Of a stretch of 64,000 nt of DNA, positions 43,794 to 53,158 are shown one piece after another. Numbering within the stretch: position 1 is the first letter of the stretch; every line of letters begins with the position of its first letter. The DNA comes from Rhodobiaceae bacterium (GTDB lineage Bacteria; Pseudomonadota; Alphaproteobacteria; Parvibaculales; Parvibaculaceae), in assembly GCA_021404525.1 (NCBI GenBank), contig JAAWWE010000007.1:1-64000 (forward strand). The letters are read 5' to 3'. The notes below the pieces were generated by a model. That model searched no databases. It had not been told where the DNA came from and saw nothing but the letters and a program-made list of their open reading frames with translations. Position numbers and translations under genes: made by a program.

Positions 43794-45323
43794 ATGCTCG
43801 GAACCGTGATCAGCGGTGACCGCCGCATCGGCGGGGCTGCACTGGAAGAACGCGTCAAAAAAGCGGCCAGCGGGTTTCTGTCCCTTGGGTTGAACGAAGG
43901 GGATCGCGTGGCGATCCTCATGCGGAATGATATTGCCTTCCTGGAAGCAACCTTTGCCTGCGGGGAGCTGGGGCTTTATCCAGTCCCGGTCAATTGGCAC
44001 TTCTCAGCTGATGAAACCGCCTATGTATTGAACGATTCAGGGGCGAAGGCGCTGGTCATTCATGCTGATCTGCTGCCGGCGTTGGCAGGCAGCGTGCCCG
44101 AAGGCGTCGAAACCGTCATTGTTGAAACGCCACCAGAGGTGCAGCAGGCCTATCGCCTGGCATCCGACGCGTGCCAGGTGCCTGCGGGGGAGCGAAACTG
44201 GGACCTGTGGCTTGAGGAACAGACGCCTTATGACGGCAAGGCAAAGGCAGCCCCTGTCAGCATGATCTATACATCAGGCACCACGGGGCACCCGAAGGGT
44301 GTGCGCCGCCTGCCACCAAAGGAAGACCAGACCGCCGCAACGCTTGAAGCGCGGAAGTATGTGTTCGACTTTCAGCCCTCAATGCGCGCCGTGATGACCG
44401 GCCCGCTTTATCACTCAGCACCAAATCTCTACTCAACCTTTTCAGTTCGCATTGGCGGTACGCTCTTCCTCCAACCCCGGTTTGACGCAGAGGAGACCCT
44501 TGCGTTGATCGAACGGGAGAAACTCACCCACGGTCATCTCGTGCCAACCATGTTTGTGCGGCTTCTGCGCTTACCCGAGGAGGTACGCACAAAATATGAC
44601 CTAAGCTCTCTTGTGAGGGTGATGCACGGGGCTGCACCCTGTTCGCAAGCTGTGAAAAAACAGATGATCGACTGGTGGGGACCGGTAATCCATGAATATT
44701 ACGGCGGCACGGAGACGGGTGCTGCGGTGCACTGTTCCTCAGAAGAATGGCTGGCCCATCCAGGCACTGTCGGTAAAGCCATTCCCGGTGCGACGGTGAA
44801 AGTCTTGGATGAAGAGGGGAGGGAACTACCCGCCGGCGACGTCGGCGAAATTTTTCTTCGCCTTTGGTCATTCCCTGATTTCACCTATCACAACAAAGAC
44901 GAAGCGCGCGGAGAGTGCGAACGAGAAGGGCTCATCACCTGTGGGGATGTTGGCTGTCTTGATGAAGACGGGTTTCTTTACCTGCGCGACCGCAAGCGTG
45001 ACATGGTGATCTCCGGCGGGGTCAACATTTATCCGGTCGAGATTGAGCACGAACTTATCCAGATGCCGGGCGTGCAGGATTGCGCTGTGTTTGGCATTCC
45101 CAATGAAGAGTTTGGTGAGAGCCTTGCGGCGGCTATTCAGCCGATGGAGGGGTCAGCCATGACCGCAGAAGATGTGACCACCTGGCTCGCCCCACGGATC
45201 GCAAAGTACAAGCTCCCCCATGTGGTGACTTTCCACGAGGCTCTGCCAAGAGAAGAGACAGGTAAGATCTTCAAACGCAAGCTACGCGATCCCTATTGGA
45301 AGGATGCCGGTAGGGCGATTTGA
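43794..45323 (+). CDS. AMP-dependent acyl-CoA synthetase
   Basis: Adenylate-forming ligase of 509 residues (513 if the ATG at 43782 is used). The ATP-binding P-loop YTSGTTGHPKG is near 160, the A5 motif YYGGTETG near 300, GDVGCLDEDGFLYLRDRKRDM with the hinge region near 390-410, and the catalytic Lys in EETGKIFKRKL at the C-terminus. ATG 43794 follows a run of six G; either start is possible. It lies 95 bases after the hydrolase and probably activates an acid released by that gene. Confidence 0.9.
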   Translation: MLGTVISGDRRIGGAALEERVKKAASGFLSLGLNEGDRVAILMRNDIAFLEATFACGELGLYPVPVNWHFSADETAYVLNDSGAKALVIHADLLPALAGSVPEGVETVIVETPPEVQQAYRLASDACQVPAGERNWDLWLEEQTPYDGKAKAAPVSMIYTSGTTGHPKGVRRLPPKEDQTAATLEARKYVFDFQPSMRAVMTGPLYHSAPNLYSTFSVRIGGTLFLQPRFDAEETLALIEREKLTHGHLVPTMFVRLLRLPEEVRTKYDLSSLVRVMHGAAPCSQAVKKQMIDWWGPVIHEYYGGTETGAAVHCSSEEWLAHPGTVGKAIPGATVKVLDEEGRELPAGDVGEIFLRLWSFPDFTYHNKDEARGECEREGLITCGDVGCLDEDGFLYLRDRKRDMVISGGVNIYPVEIEHELIQMPGVQDCAVFGIPNEEFGESLAAAIQPMEGSAMTAEDVTTWLAPRIAKYKLPHVVTFHEALPREETGKIFKRKLRDPYWKDAGRAI

Positions 45324-45342
45324 TCAAATCTTGGAGGGCTGT

Positions 45343-46419
45343 TTACTCTCCAAACGCCCCCACCCACATCACAGAAAAGATGTCGGCGCTCGGTTCCGGG
45401 CGATTGGAGAAGCGCACTGGCGGGCCAATCAGTTCATTGTCGCCGTTAAACGTGCCGACAATGCCCCAGAGCGCAGACAGCTCCGTCTCTGCAAATCCGA
45501 GATAGCGCAGGTCATGGGCTTCGACCCGTGTATGTCCGTTCGGCAATTCCTCAACCCGCCAGGCAACTTCGCCCATGGCAAAGCGCTCCAGGATGCGATA
45601 CTCCATCGTACGCGAAAGCTCGTTGATGAGCGCGCTTTCAGCTTTCGGGTAGGTTTGCCACTCAATGGGTTTGTCGGTAAGTGGCGAGTAGAAGCCGACC
45701 CGAATGGCATCATCTGTCTCGGCCGTCATCCGCCGGAACCAGGGTTGGAAGAGCGTGGGGTAGGAAGAAACTTCGGCAGTTTCGATCCCCTGTTCTGAGA
45801 GGCTTTCATGCGCGGCAATCTTTGTGCCTTCATTGATGCCCCAGGCATAAATCTGCCAGCCCACACTCATCACGATCGCAGCACCGGCGATATGGGGTGA
45901 CCAACCGGGCTTGCCGAAGGTCCCTCGCCGAACAAGCCATCCTCCGATGAGAGCGAGAACAAGAATGCCCGTATAGACCGGGTCGATAATTGACATGGCA
46001 TTGACGGCGAAACGCTCGTCTGAGAACGGAGCGAGCAACTGCGTCCCATAAGGTGTCAGCACGTCTAGGAAGGGATGGGTGAGAAAGGCGAGCACCGACA
46101 GCCATATCCAGGCGCTGAGTGCCTGGGCGTTTGAAAGTCCCACAGGGAACTTCCCGGGCGTTCGTTCCGCCCGCCACTGATACATCTTCCAAATGGCAAC
46201 GCCGACCAGCGGCCCAGCGATCGGTCCAAAAAAGACAGAGTGAGTGATTCCGCGATGGTGTACCCACTCGCTGAAGGGATCGGACAGGCTGCCAAAGACA
46301 TCAAGGTCTGGAACCGTTGCCAAGGCAGCCCCTGCGGCAATCGCGCGCCAGCCGAGTTTGGACTGGAAACCGACCTGGCCCACAACGGCACCAAAAACAG
46401 CCTGTGTCACTGTATCCAC
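45343..46419 (-). CDS. YdjM-type inner-membrane metal-dependent hydrolase (DUF457-like)
   Basis: A 358-residue membrane protein of the LexA-regulated, membrane-bound metal-dependent hydrolase family. GTG 46419 with GGAGGAGA upstream is taken as the start; longer frames enter the divergent gene's promoter. Metal-binding motifs VPDLDVFG and HHRGITHS are at about 35 and 52, with FLTHPFLDVLTPYGTQLL in the following span. The C-terminal 150 residues form a soluble domain. The substrate is unknown. Confidence 0.86.
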   Translation of the reverse strand: MDTVTQAVFGAVVGQVGFQSKLGWRAIAAGAALATVPDLDVFGSLSDPFSEWVHHRGITHSVFFGPIAGPLVGVAIWKMYQWRAERTPGKFPVGLSNAQALSAWIWLSVLAFLTHPFLDVLTPYGTQLLAPFSDERFAVNAMSIIDPVYTGILVLALIGGWLVRRGTFGKPGWSPHIAGAAIVMSVGWQIYAWGINEGTKIAAHESLSEQGIETAEVSSYPTLFQPWFRRMTAETDDAIRVGFYSPLTDKPIEWQTYPKAESALINELSRTMEYRILERFAMGEVAWRVEELPNGHTRVEAHDLRYLGFAETELSALWGIVGTFNGDNELIGPPVRFSNRPEPSADIFSVMWVGAFGE

Positions 46420-46517
46420 GAACAATCTCCTCCACGGCGGAAGCCAGCGTGCTTCGCGCTTTGCCCAAATGCCGGTAATCTCCGGCTCATTGATATTGAT
46501 AAATAGGAGAAAAAACC

Positions 46518-47504
46518 ATGCGGGCAATGCGTGTCCAGGAATTGTCGGAGGATATTGGCTCAATTCAGCTGGTTGATGTGGATTTACCACCACCTGGTGC
46601 GGGTGAAGTCCGTCTGAAACTGAAGGCCTGTTCCATTAATTTCCCCGATCTCCTGATGATCCAGGGCAAGTACCAGTTCAAGCCGGACCTGCCTTTCTCC
46701 CCCGGCATGGAGGGATCCGGCGTCGTTACAGAGGTCGGTGCTGGTGTGGACAATGTCTCGGTCGGCGATGAAGTGGTGGCGGGTCTCAGGATTGGCGGAT
46801 TTGCGGAAGAAGTGAATGCCTCTGCCGCCGCCTGCCGACCGATCCCAAAAGGCATGGACTTTGTAAAGGCCGCGGCCTATCCGGCGGCCTACCTGACCGC
46901 CTATGTGGCTCTGGTCGTGCGCGGCAATCTGAAAGCCGGTGAAACGCTGCTTGTGCACGGCAGTACCGGCGGTGTGGGACTGGCGGCAGTCGATGTTGGC
47001 AAGCTCATCGGTGCGACGGTCATCGCCACATCGGCCTCAGATGAGAAACTTAAAACCGTCAAGGAACGCGGTGCCGACCACGTGCTGAACGTCACCCAAG
47101 GCTTCCGGGAGAAGGTGAAAGAATTGACCGACGGTAAAGGCGCCGATGTCATCTATGATCCGGTAGGTGGTGATGTGTTTGACGAGTCAGTCCGCTGCAT
47201 CGCTTGGAACGGGCGTCTATTGATCATCGGCTTTACAAGTGGACGCATCCCGAGCGTGCCCGTCAACATGCCTTTGATTAAGGGGTTTTCGGTCGTAGGC
47301 GTGCGAGCGGGTGAATATGGTCGTCGCGACCCGGAAGCCGGAAAAGAGAACATCAAAGCGATCGATAGCTGGGCGAGTGAGGGCAAGATTGACCCTTATG
47401 TCTGCGCAACTTTTCCACTGGAACAGGCGGTCGATGCCATGCGCATGTTGCAGGACAGACAGGCAGTGGGCAAAGTGGTGCTCACCATGAACGAGGACAG
47501 ATGA
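46518..47504 (+). CDS. NADPH:quinone oxidoreductase (zinc-independent MDR family)
   Basis: A 328-residue medium-chain dehydrogenase/reductase. It has the GroES-like domain with NFPDLLMIQGKYQFKP, GMEGSGVVTEVG, and the nucleotide-binding loop HGSTGGVGLAAVDVGKLIGA (key part GSTGGVGLAA). The zinc ligands of alcohol dehydrogenases are missing, which places it with the QOR group. An AGGAG site precedes ATG 46518. It is divergent from the YdjM-type gene and overlaps no gene downstream; the next lipoprotein-like gene starts one base later. Confidence 0.9.
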   Translation: MRAMRVQELSEDIGSIQLVDVDLPPPGAGEVRLKLKACSINFPDLLMIQGKYQFKPDLPFSPGMEGSGVVTEVGAGVDNVSVGDEVVAGLRIGGFAEEVNASAAACRPIPKGMDFVKAAAYPAAYLTAYVALVVRGNLKAGETLLVHGSTGGVGLAAVDVGKLIGATVIATSASDEKLKTVKERGADHVLNVTQGFREKVKELTDGKGADVIYDPVGGDVFDESVRCIAWNGRLLIIGFTSGRIPSVPVNMPLIKGFSVVGVRAGEYGRRDPEAGKENIKAIDSWASEGKIDPYVCATFPLEQAVDAMRMLQDRQAVGKVVLTMNEDR

Positions 47505-47505
47505 G

Positions 47506-48057
47506 ATGCGTTTAAAACTTGGGCTGGCTGCTGTTTCATTGATGATAGCAACTAGCGCGTGCGGCGCCGAAGAAGCCTCACCCCTCAAACTAACCGAGAA
47601 CGGGTTAGGGGATCTTGGAGGTGGAACGGCCTATTCAGTTGAAGGCGTATCAGAAGCTTTGCCGGGCTACGCCGTCACGGCGGAGAACTACTACGCCGAA
47701 GGAGATCCTTATCCCATGATCGTCGTGCGTGACGGAGGCGCAGTCATTGCAGAAGTTCTGCCGCGATTTGAGATGGAAGAGTTTGTCGGCAGCATTGTGG
47801 TGAAGAGTGAGGACGTCATGTTCGACGACCGTGTTTCACTGGGCATGAAATATGCTGATCTAATTGTCGCACCGACGGACTGTGTCGCCGGTATGGAAGA
47901 ACGCTCCGGCCTCGCGCTCTGTCGCGACGGCAAGGTGCCCCATGTGGGGATCATCTTCGGTGGTGACTATGCGGGCCCCGACGGGGCGCTGCCGCCGGCC
48001 GAGATTCTTTCCACCTTTACAGTTCAGGAAATTACCTGGTCATCTGGGGTTTTGTAG
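47506..48057 (+). CDS. Secreted or lipid-anchored protein of unknown function
   Basis: A 183-residue exported protein. The signal peptide ends at SAC (Cys19), a weak lipobox because Thr is at -3, so either a lipoprotein or a soluble periplasmic protein. The mature part contains an opening PLKLTENGLGDLGGGTAYS, a DPYPMIVVRDGGAVIAEVLPRF strand region and two Cys (DCVAG, LCRDG) that may pair. I do not recognise the family. It starts directly after the oxidoreductase stop, so they share an operon. Confidence 0.75.
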   Translation: MRLKLGLAAVSLMIATSACGAEEASPLKLTENGLGDLGGGTAYSVEGVSEALPGYAVTAENYYAEGDPYPMIVVRDGGAVIAEVLPRFEMEEFVGSIVVKSEDVMFDDRVSLGMKYADLIVAPTDCVAGMEERSGLALCRDGKVPHVGIIFGGDYAGPDGALPPAEILSTFTVQEITWSSGVL

Positions 48058-48060
48058 AAC

Positions 48061-48339
48061 CTAGGAAACGTCTTTTTCTTTGTTTTCAAAGAAGACGGAC
48101 CAGACACGAATGACGATCCAGATTGGCACCACAATGATGGCACCGATGACGAAATAGCCCCAGGCAGAGCCGAGGAACTCAAAGCCGAGATCCCAAACTT
48201 CGACGACTGTGTCCAGAAAGCTCGTCCAGAACCCATAGGGTTCAATGCCGAAAATGACGAGCACAATTCCGACCAGAAAGGACACGATGGCGAGTTTGAG
48301 GATCGTGGGAATAACCGGCCCGCCGAAATACTTCTCCAT
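48061..48339 (-). CDS. Small inner-membrane protein, DUF6460-like
   Basis: A 92-residue protein with two membrane spans: about 15-33 (KLAIVSFLVGIVLVIFGI) and 60-82 (YFVIGAIIVVPIWIVIRV). The pattern of LK-xx-xxSF-VG followed by GAIIVVP-x-WIV-IR resembles the DUF6460 small proteins of alphaproteobacteria. AGGTGG lies just before ATG 48339. The role is unknown. It lies 117 bases downstream of the MscS gene in the same direction, separated from it by a terminator. Confidence 0.7.
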   Translation of the reverse strand: MEKYFGGPVIPTILKLAIVSFLVGIVLVIFGIEPYGFWTSFLDTVVEVWDLGFEFLGSAWGYFVIGAIIVVPIWIVIRVWSVFFENKEKDVS

Positions 48340-48419
48340 GTCGCCACCTTTGCTTCTTTTTATCTCATGCCCATGACGCCCACTAATTGGGGCGACAAAA
48401 TGACCGAAGTGCTTTCAGG

Positions 48420-48446
48420 AAAAAAGGGGCAGCATAAAGCTGCCCC
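48420..48446 (-). terminator. Terminator of the mscS gene
   Basis: On the minus strand, stem GGGGCAGC / GCTGCCCC (48446-48439, 48433-48426) with loop TTTAT is followed by six T residues, just after the mscS stop. Confidence 0.9.
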
Positions 48447-48455
48447 AAATGTTCC

Positions 48456-49301
48456 TTAAGCGCCGTGTTGATAGACTGTGCGGGTTGGGAATGGAATATC
48501 CACGCCTTCTGCATCAAACGCTTCTTTGATCTTTTTGGTGAGATCAAACTTGACCCCCCAATAGTCTCCAGCGGCGCACCAAACGCGGGTGGTGAGATCG
48601 ACAGATGAATCTCCCAGATTGCCCACTACAACCAGCGGCTCCGGTGCTTTGTGGCAGCGGTCATCTGCGGCAATAGCCGCTTTGATAATGCTCATCGCCT
48701 TGTCGATGTCAGCGTCATAGGCAATGCCATAAACCATGTCGACACGCCGTGTTGGGTGGGCCGAATAGTTCTTCAGCGGGGCACCCCATACGCCAGAGTT
48801 TGGAAGAATGATCTGCACATTGTCGCCTGTGGCGAGCTCTGTGGTGAAGAGGGTCAAATCCTTCACCGTCCCGGACATGCCATTCAGTTCAACAAAATGG
48901 CCAACGCGGAAGGGGCGGAAGACAAGCAGCATCACGCCAGCCGCGACATTGGAAAGCGTGCCTTGAAGCGCCAGGCCAATGGCCAAACTGGCCGCGCCAA
49001 GAACCGCAATGAGGCTGGTGGTTTCAACGCCGAATTGTCCAAGCACTGCCAGGACGGTGGCGATGATGACGAGATAGCGAACAATGGAGCCAAAAAAGCC
49101 TTTCAGCATCTCGTCCGAATTGAGCGGCTTATCAAGCGCTTTGATCGTGAAGGCACGGGCGCGCCCCGCAATCCAGAACCCCAGAATGAGGATAAGAACA
49201 GCGCCCACAATGCTGAGACCATGCTCAACAAACAGAGGCAAAAGAGTATTGGCGTTTTCCTGCATGCCTTCTGGCAGCGCGGCAGTAAGTGATTCAGGCA
49301 T
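48456..49301 (-). CDS. mscS: Small-conductance mechanosensitive channel, MscS family
   Basis: A 281-residue osmotic-release channel. Three membrane spans are at about 28-115; the pore helix follows GAASLAIGLALQGTLSNVAAGVMLLVFRPFRVG with the alternating Gly/Ala knuckle (key part LALQGTLSNVAAG). The cytoplasmic beta domain contains GTVKDLTLFTTEL, LPNSGVWG and the C-terminal FPTRTVYQ. Short and plain, close to E. coli MscS. Confidence 0.93.
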   Translation of the reverse strand: MPESLTAALPEGMQENANTLLPLFVEHGLSIVGAVLILILGFWIAGRARAFTIKALDKPLNSDEMLKGFFGSIVRYLVIIATVLAVLGQFGVETTSLIAVLGAASLAIGLALQGTLSNVAAGVMLLVFRPFRVGHFVELNGMSGTVKDLTLFTTELATGDNVQIILPNSGVWGAPLKNYSAHPTRRVDMVYGIAYDADIDKAMSIIKAAIAADDRCHKAPEPLVVVGNLGDSSVDLTTRVWCAAGDYWGVKFDLTKKIKEAFDAEGVDIPFPTRTVYQHGA

Positions 49302-49369
49302 TCATGTCCCCAACTAGGTCAAATTAGAACTTTAGATCCCCCGGCATTAAGCGCGCATCTTGGCCAAGA

Positions 49370-51973
49370 ATGACAGATTCCGCCAGCCAAAAGCGAAGAC
49401 AGAAGGCTATAGTTCGGTCTATGGACGCGGATGATCGCCTCAATTTGGATCTGGCCGCTGGTGCCCCAGGCTTGCCAGCCATTTTTGACGCCTGGTTTGC
49501 AGACCGGGGCTGGGAGCCGCGCCCTCATCAGCTGGATCTGATGCATCTAGGGCTGCAGGGCCGCTCATCTCTCCTGGTTGCGCCAACGGGTGGAGGCAAG
49601 ACTCTTGGCGGTTTTCTCGCCTCACTGGTTGAACTGGAGGCGCGGGACGTCGTCAAACCAGGAAGTGCGGGCAAAGGGGTGCACACGCTCTATATCTCGC
49701 CGCTCAAAGCCCTCGCCGTGGACGTGAAACGAAATCTTGAAATGCCGATCTCGGAAATGGGGTTGCCCATAACGCTGGAAACACGGACAGGGGACACCCC
49801 GCAAAACCGACGTTTGCGGCAACGCCACGAGCCGCCGGACATTCTCATGACCACGCCGGAACAGCTCGCGCTCCTTCTGTCCTATGCCGATGCCCAGCGC
49901 ATGTTCCGCAACTTAAAATGCGTGATCCTGGATGAGCTCCACGCGATGGTGAACACCAAGCGCGGCGATCTATTGGCGCTGGACCTGGCGCGCCTCTCAA
50001 CTCTTGCGCCTCACCACCGGCGGGTGGGGCTCTCCGCGACAGTGGCCGACCCTGATCAATTGCGCCGTTATCTCATCCCGCAGACGGGCAAGACCCCGGT
50101 TCTGGCGGAGATCGTGCGCGGCGAAGCAGGCGCCGTGCCTAATGTCTCCATCCTGGTGCCGGAAGAGCGGGTGCCCTGGTCGGGTCATTCCGCCAAGCAT
50201 GCCATCAGCGCGGTCTATGACATCATCCGCGAAAACAAAACCGTGCTGGTGTTCGTCAACACGCGCAGCCAGGCCGAATTTGTGTTTCAGGAACTGTGGC
50301 GCGCCAATGACGACGCGCTCCCCATTGCGCTTCACCACGGCTCTCTGTCTCCTGAACAACGCCGCAAGGTTGAAGCGGCGATGACAGCAGGCAGCCTCCG
50401 CGCGATTGTTTGCACATCAACACTCGATCTCGGCATTGACTGGGGCGACGTCGACCTCGTCATTAATTTGGGGGCGCCCAAAGGGGCCAGCCGTTTGCTG
50501 CAGCGTATCGGGCGCGCAAACCATCGACTAGATGATCCAAGCCGTGCGCTGCTTGTACCTGCCAACCGATTTGAAGTGCTCGAATGTGAAGCAGCCCGCG
50601 TCGCGGCTATTGCCGGTGTGCATGACGGCATGAAGGAGAAGACGGGTAGCCTGGATGTCCTGGCCCAGCATGTTTTTGGAACCGCTTGTAACGGTCCCTT
50701 CGACACGGACCTGTTTTACGAAGAAGTGCGAAGCGCGGCACCCTATGCAGCGCTCGACCGTGCCACATTTGATCAGGTGGTCGATTTCGTCAGCACCGGT
50801 GGATACGCACTCAAGACCTATGACCGCTACCGCCGCCTGCGTCCTGTCGACCCTAACGGTAATGATCATCGTATGCGTTTGGCGCACCCAAGGCTGGCCC
50901 AGCAATACCGCATGAATGTCGGCACTATTGTCGAAGCGCCGATGCTTGATGTGCGGCTGGTGCGGCGGCGCCCGGCAGCTGGCGCCTCATTGGGCCGAGG
51001 CGGCAGGCGGTTGGGGCAGATCGAAGAATATTTCATTGAGCAGCTGGTGCCAGGCGACACATTTCTCTTTGCGGGGAAGGTGCTGCGTTTTGAGGGGCTG
51101 GTTGAAACAGAAGCGGTGGTGACCAGTACCAAAGATGAAAATCCTGCGATCCCGTCTTACTATGGCGGCAAGTTTCCCTTATCGACCTACCTCGCATCCC
51201 AGGTCCGACATATGCTGGCAACGCCCGACGACTGGCACAAATTGCCAGAGCAGGTGTCAGAGTGGCTGCGCATTCAGCAATGGCGATCTGTTCTGCCCAA
51301 AGAAGGCGGACTCTTAGTCGAAACATTTCCAAGGGGGGATCGTTTTTACTTGGTCTGCTATCCCTTTGAAGGGCGCCTCGCCCACCAGACATTGGGCATG
51401 CTACTCACCAAGCGTTTGGATCGTATGGGCGCCCGTCCGCTGGGCTTCATCGCCAGTGAATATGCGCTGGCCATTTGGGGCTTGCGCGATATGGGAATGC
51501 TTGTGGAGCGCGGAGGGCTTTCCCTGGACGATCTCTTTGCGGAAGACATGTTGGGTGATGATCTGGAAGCCTGGCTCGCGGACTCAAACCTGATGAAACG
51601 CACCTTCCGGACGTGCGCCATCATTTCGGGGCTCATCGAGCGCCGGTTTCCGGGCAAGGAGAAGTCAGGCCGCCAGGTCACGTTCTCGTCGGATCTGATT
51701 TATGATGTGCTCAGAGAGCACGAACCGGATCATATCCTGTTGCAGGCGACCCATGATGATGCCGCGGCGGGCCTCCTGGATGTGGCGCGTGTGTCTGACA
51801 TGCTTGCCCGAATCAAAGGTAAGATAGAGCTTAAGCGGCTGGAACGTGTGTCGCCTTTGGCCGTGCCTGTCCTGCTCGATATCAGCAAGGAAACGGTTCA
51901 TGGCGATGCGAATGAAGCTCTATTGGCTGAGGCAGCCGATGATCTGATAGAGGAAGCGACCCGCCTTGTATGA
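49370..51973 (+). CDS. Lhr-type DEXH-box helicase (ligase-associated DNA damage response)
   Basis: An 867-residue superfamily 2 helicase. Walker A APTGGGKT is near 70-77, the DELH box near 190, SAT (GLSATVADP) near 225 and the second helicase domain includes VFVNTRSQAEF, STLDLGIDWGDVDLVINLG and QRIGRANHR. A DUF1998/Lhr-like C-terminal winged-helix region follows (about 450-860). The gene overlaps pdeM by eight bases; the pair belongs to the LigD/LigC-linked repair cluster described in bacteria, but no ligase or MBL-fold nuclease genes are adjacent here. Confidence 0.92.
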   Translation: MTDSASQKRRQKAIVRSMDADDRLNLDLAAGAPGLPAIFDAWFADRGWEPRPHQLDLMHLGLQGRSSLLVAPTGGGKTLGGFLASLVELEARDVVKPGSAGKGVHTLYISPLKALAVDVKRNLEMPISEMGLPITLETRTGDTPQNRRLRQRHEPPDILMTTPEQLALLLSYADAQRMFRNLKCVILDELHAMVNTKRGDLLALDLARLSTLAPHHRRVGLSATVADPDQLRRYLIPQTGKTPVLAEIVRGEAGAVPNVSILVPEERVPWSGHSAKHAISAVYDIIRENKTVLVFVNTRSQAEFVFQELWRANDDALPIALHHGSLSPEQRRKVEAAMTAGSLRAIVCTSTLDLGIDWGDVDLVINLGAPKGASRLLQRIGRANHRLDDPSRALLVPANRFEVLECEAARVAAIAGVHDGMKEKTGSLDVLAQHVFGTACNGPFDTDLFYEEVRSAAPYAALDRATFDQVVDFVSTGGYALKTYDRYRRLRPVDPNGNDHRMRLAHPRLAQQYRMNVGTIVEAPMLDVRLVRRRPAAGASLGRGGRRLGQIEEYFIEQLVPGDTFLFAGKVLRFEGLVETEAVVTSTKDENPAIPSYYGGKFPLSTYLASQVRHMLATPDDWHKLPEQVSEWLRIQQWRSVLPKEGGLLVETFPRGDRFYLVCYPFEGRLAHQTLGMLLTKRLDRMGARPLGFIASEYALAIWGLRDMGMLVERGGLSLDDLFAEDMLGDDLEAWLADSNLMKRTFRTCAIISGLIERRFPGKEKSGRQVTFSSDLIYDVLREHEPDHILLQATHDDAAAGLLDVARVSDMLARIKGKIELKRLERVSPLAVPVLLDISKETVHGDANEALLAEAADDLIEEATRLV

Positions 51974-52682
51974 CAGCCCAGACATCGTGAAGGCGGAAGA
52001 AGCCAAACTCAAACTATGCGGCGAGAGGGTATACCCGCTCGCAGAAGGCGCCCTTTACTGGCCTTCCGAGAACTGTCTCATCGTCGCCGATCTCCATTTT
52101 GAGAAAGGCTCGTCCTATGCCGCCCGCGGTGTTCACCTGCCACCCTATGACACGTCTGCTACGCTGACACGCCTTGAAGAGTTGGTGGCCCGGCTGAAGC
52201 CAGCTTCCGTCATTGCGCTGGGCGACAGCTTTCATGACGGAGAGGCCCGCGCGCGGATTGCCCCTGTCGATGCCGCCCGGATCAAGAACCTCACCAATGC
52301 CTGCGACTGGGTCTGGATTGCCGGAAATCATGATCCTTTGCCTGAAGGATTTGGCGGCACCATTGCGGCGGAAGTGCGACGGGCTTCGCTCACGTTTCGC
52401 CACGAACCTGCTCCCGCGCCAGCGACGGGCGAAGTTGCCGGGCATTTGCACCCTTGCGCTGTTGTGCGCGTCCGTGGTCGGCGGCTCCGGCGCAGATGTT
52501 TCGCAAGCGATGGCACAAGGCTGATCCTTCCAGCATTCGGTGCCTACACAGGCGGCCTCAATGTCTGTGATGACGCCTATAGCGGCCTGTTTGCAGGCCG
52601 CGACTTTCATGCCTGGATGATGGGGCGTGACCAGGTCGTCCCCGTAGCAGCCGGTCGATTGGTGCCTGATCGAATGCTTTAG
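51966..52682 (+). CDS. pdeM: Ligase-associated DNA damage response endonuclease PdeM
   Basis: A 238-residue metallophosphoesterase. Metal motifs DLHFEKGSSY, GDSFHDG, GNHDP and GHLHP are all present in order. The frame starts at TTG 51966 with GAGGAAG upstream, inside the last codons of the helicase gene; an in-frame GTG at 51987 is an alternative. PdeM acts with the Lhr-type helicase in DNA repair by family association. The stop overlaps the convergent DUF3429 gene by four bases. Confidence 0.9.
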   Translation: MYDSPDIVKAEEAKLKLCGERVYPLAEGALYWPSENCLIVADLHFEKGSSYAARGVHLPPYDTSATLTRLEELVARLKPASVIALGDSFHDGEARARIAPVDAARIKNLTNACDWVWIAGNHDPLPEGFGGTIAAEVRRASLTFRHEPAPAPATGEVAGHLHPCAVVRVRGRRLRRRCFASDGTRLILPAFGAYTGGLNVCDDAYSGLFAGRDFHAWMMGRDQVVPVAAGRLVPDRML

Positions 52683-53158
52683 GCAATCAGAAGTCGGATA
52701 AGGCTCGCGAGTAATGCCGCGCAAACAAAAAGGGTGAGTTGCAGCCGCAGCGGTTGATACCAGTCCGGCGCTTCACCTGCCCGAACAGCCCGAAGATCGG
52801 AAGCAGCCTGGGCCACAAAGAACAAAACGAAGACGATGAGGGCGGCCTCTGCCGGCCCGAAAAGAGCAATCCAGGCAACGACAGTCGGCACAACAGAGAG
52901 GGACAGCTCCTTTGCTAGCCCTTCAGGAGCGCGGCGTTTGAAGTGCCCCAGACGTTGCATAACAGAGCCCCAACGTATGCCGCCAAGGAAAGACAGGATG
53001 ATCGCCGCATAAACCAGCTGCGCTTGAAGAGCTGTCTGGCCCATTTCAGAAGGCCACATCGTCCAGATGACCACACTGGTCCCGACAAACGGAATGACAC
53101 CGCCAAACCCAAGCAGCTGGGCACTTCGCGGCATGATGGGAGCAGGTTTCTTACTCAT
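52679..53158 (-). CDS. DUF3429 family membrane protein
   Basis: A 159-residue protein with five hydrophobic segments, matching the DUF3429 family: PRSAQLLGFGGVIPFVG at the start, YAAIILSFLGGIRWG in the second span (key GGIRWG) and a C-terminal DWYQPLRLQLTLFV. The function is unknown. ATG 53158 is chosen since it overlaps the ccdA stop (ATGA); a start six codons upstream (53176) is also possible. It is the last gene of a four-gene minus-strand operon. Confidence 0.86.
   Translation of the reverse strand: MSKKPAPIMPRSAQLLGFGGVIPFVGTSVVIWTMWPSEMGQTALQAQLVYAAIILSFLGGIRWGSVMQRLGHFKRRAPEGLAKELSLSVVPTVVAWIALFGPAEAALIVFVLFFVAQAASDLRAVRAGEAPDWYQPLRLQLTLFVCAALLASLIRLLIA

Noticed and set aside
46490-46503. 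FNR-like box TTGAT-ATTG-ATAAA just upstream of the quinone oxidoreductase
   Set aside because: One mismatch in the second half and too close to the start codon to activate transcription.
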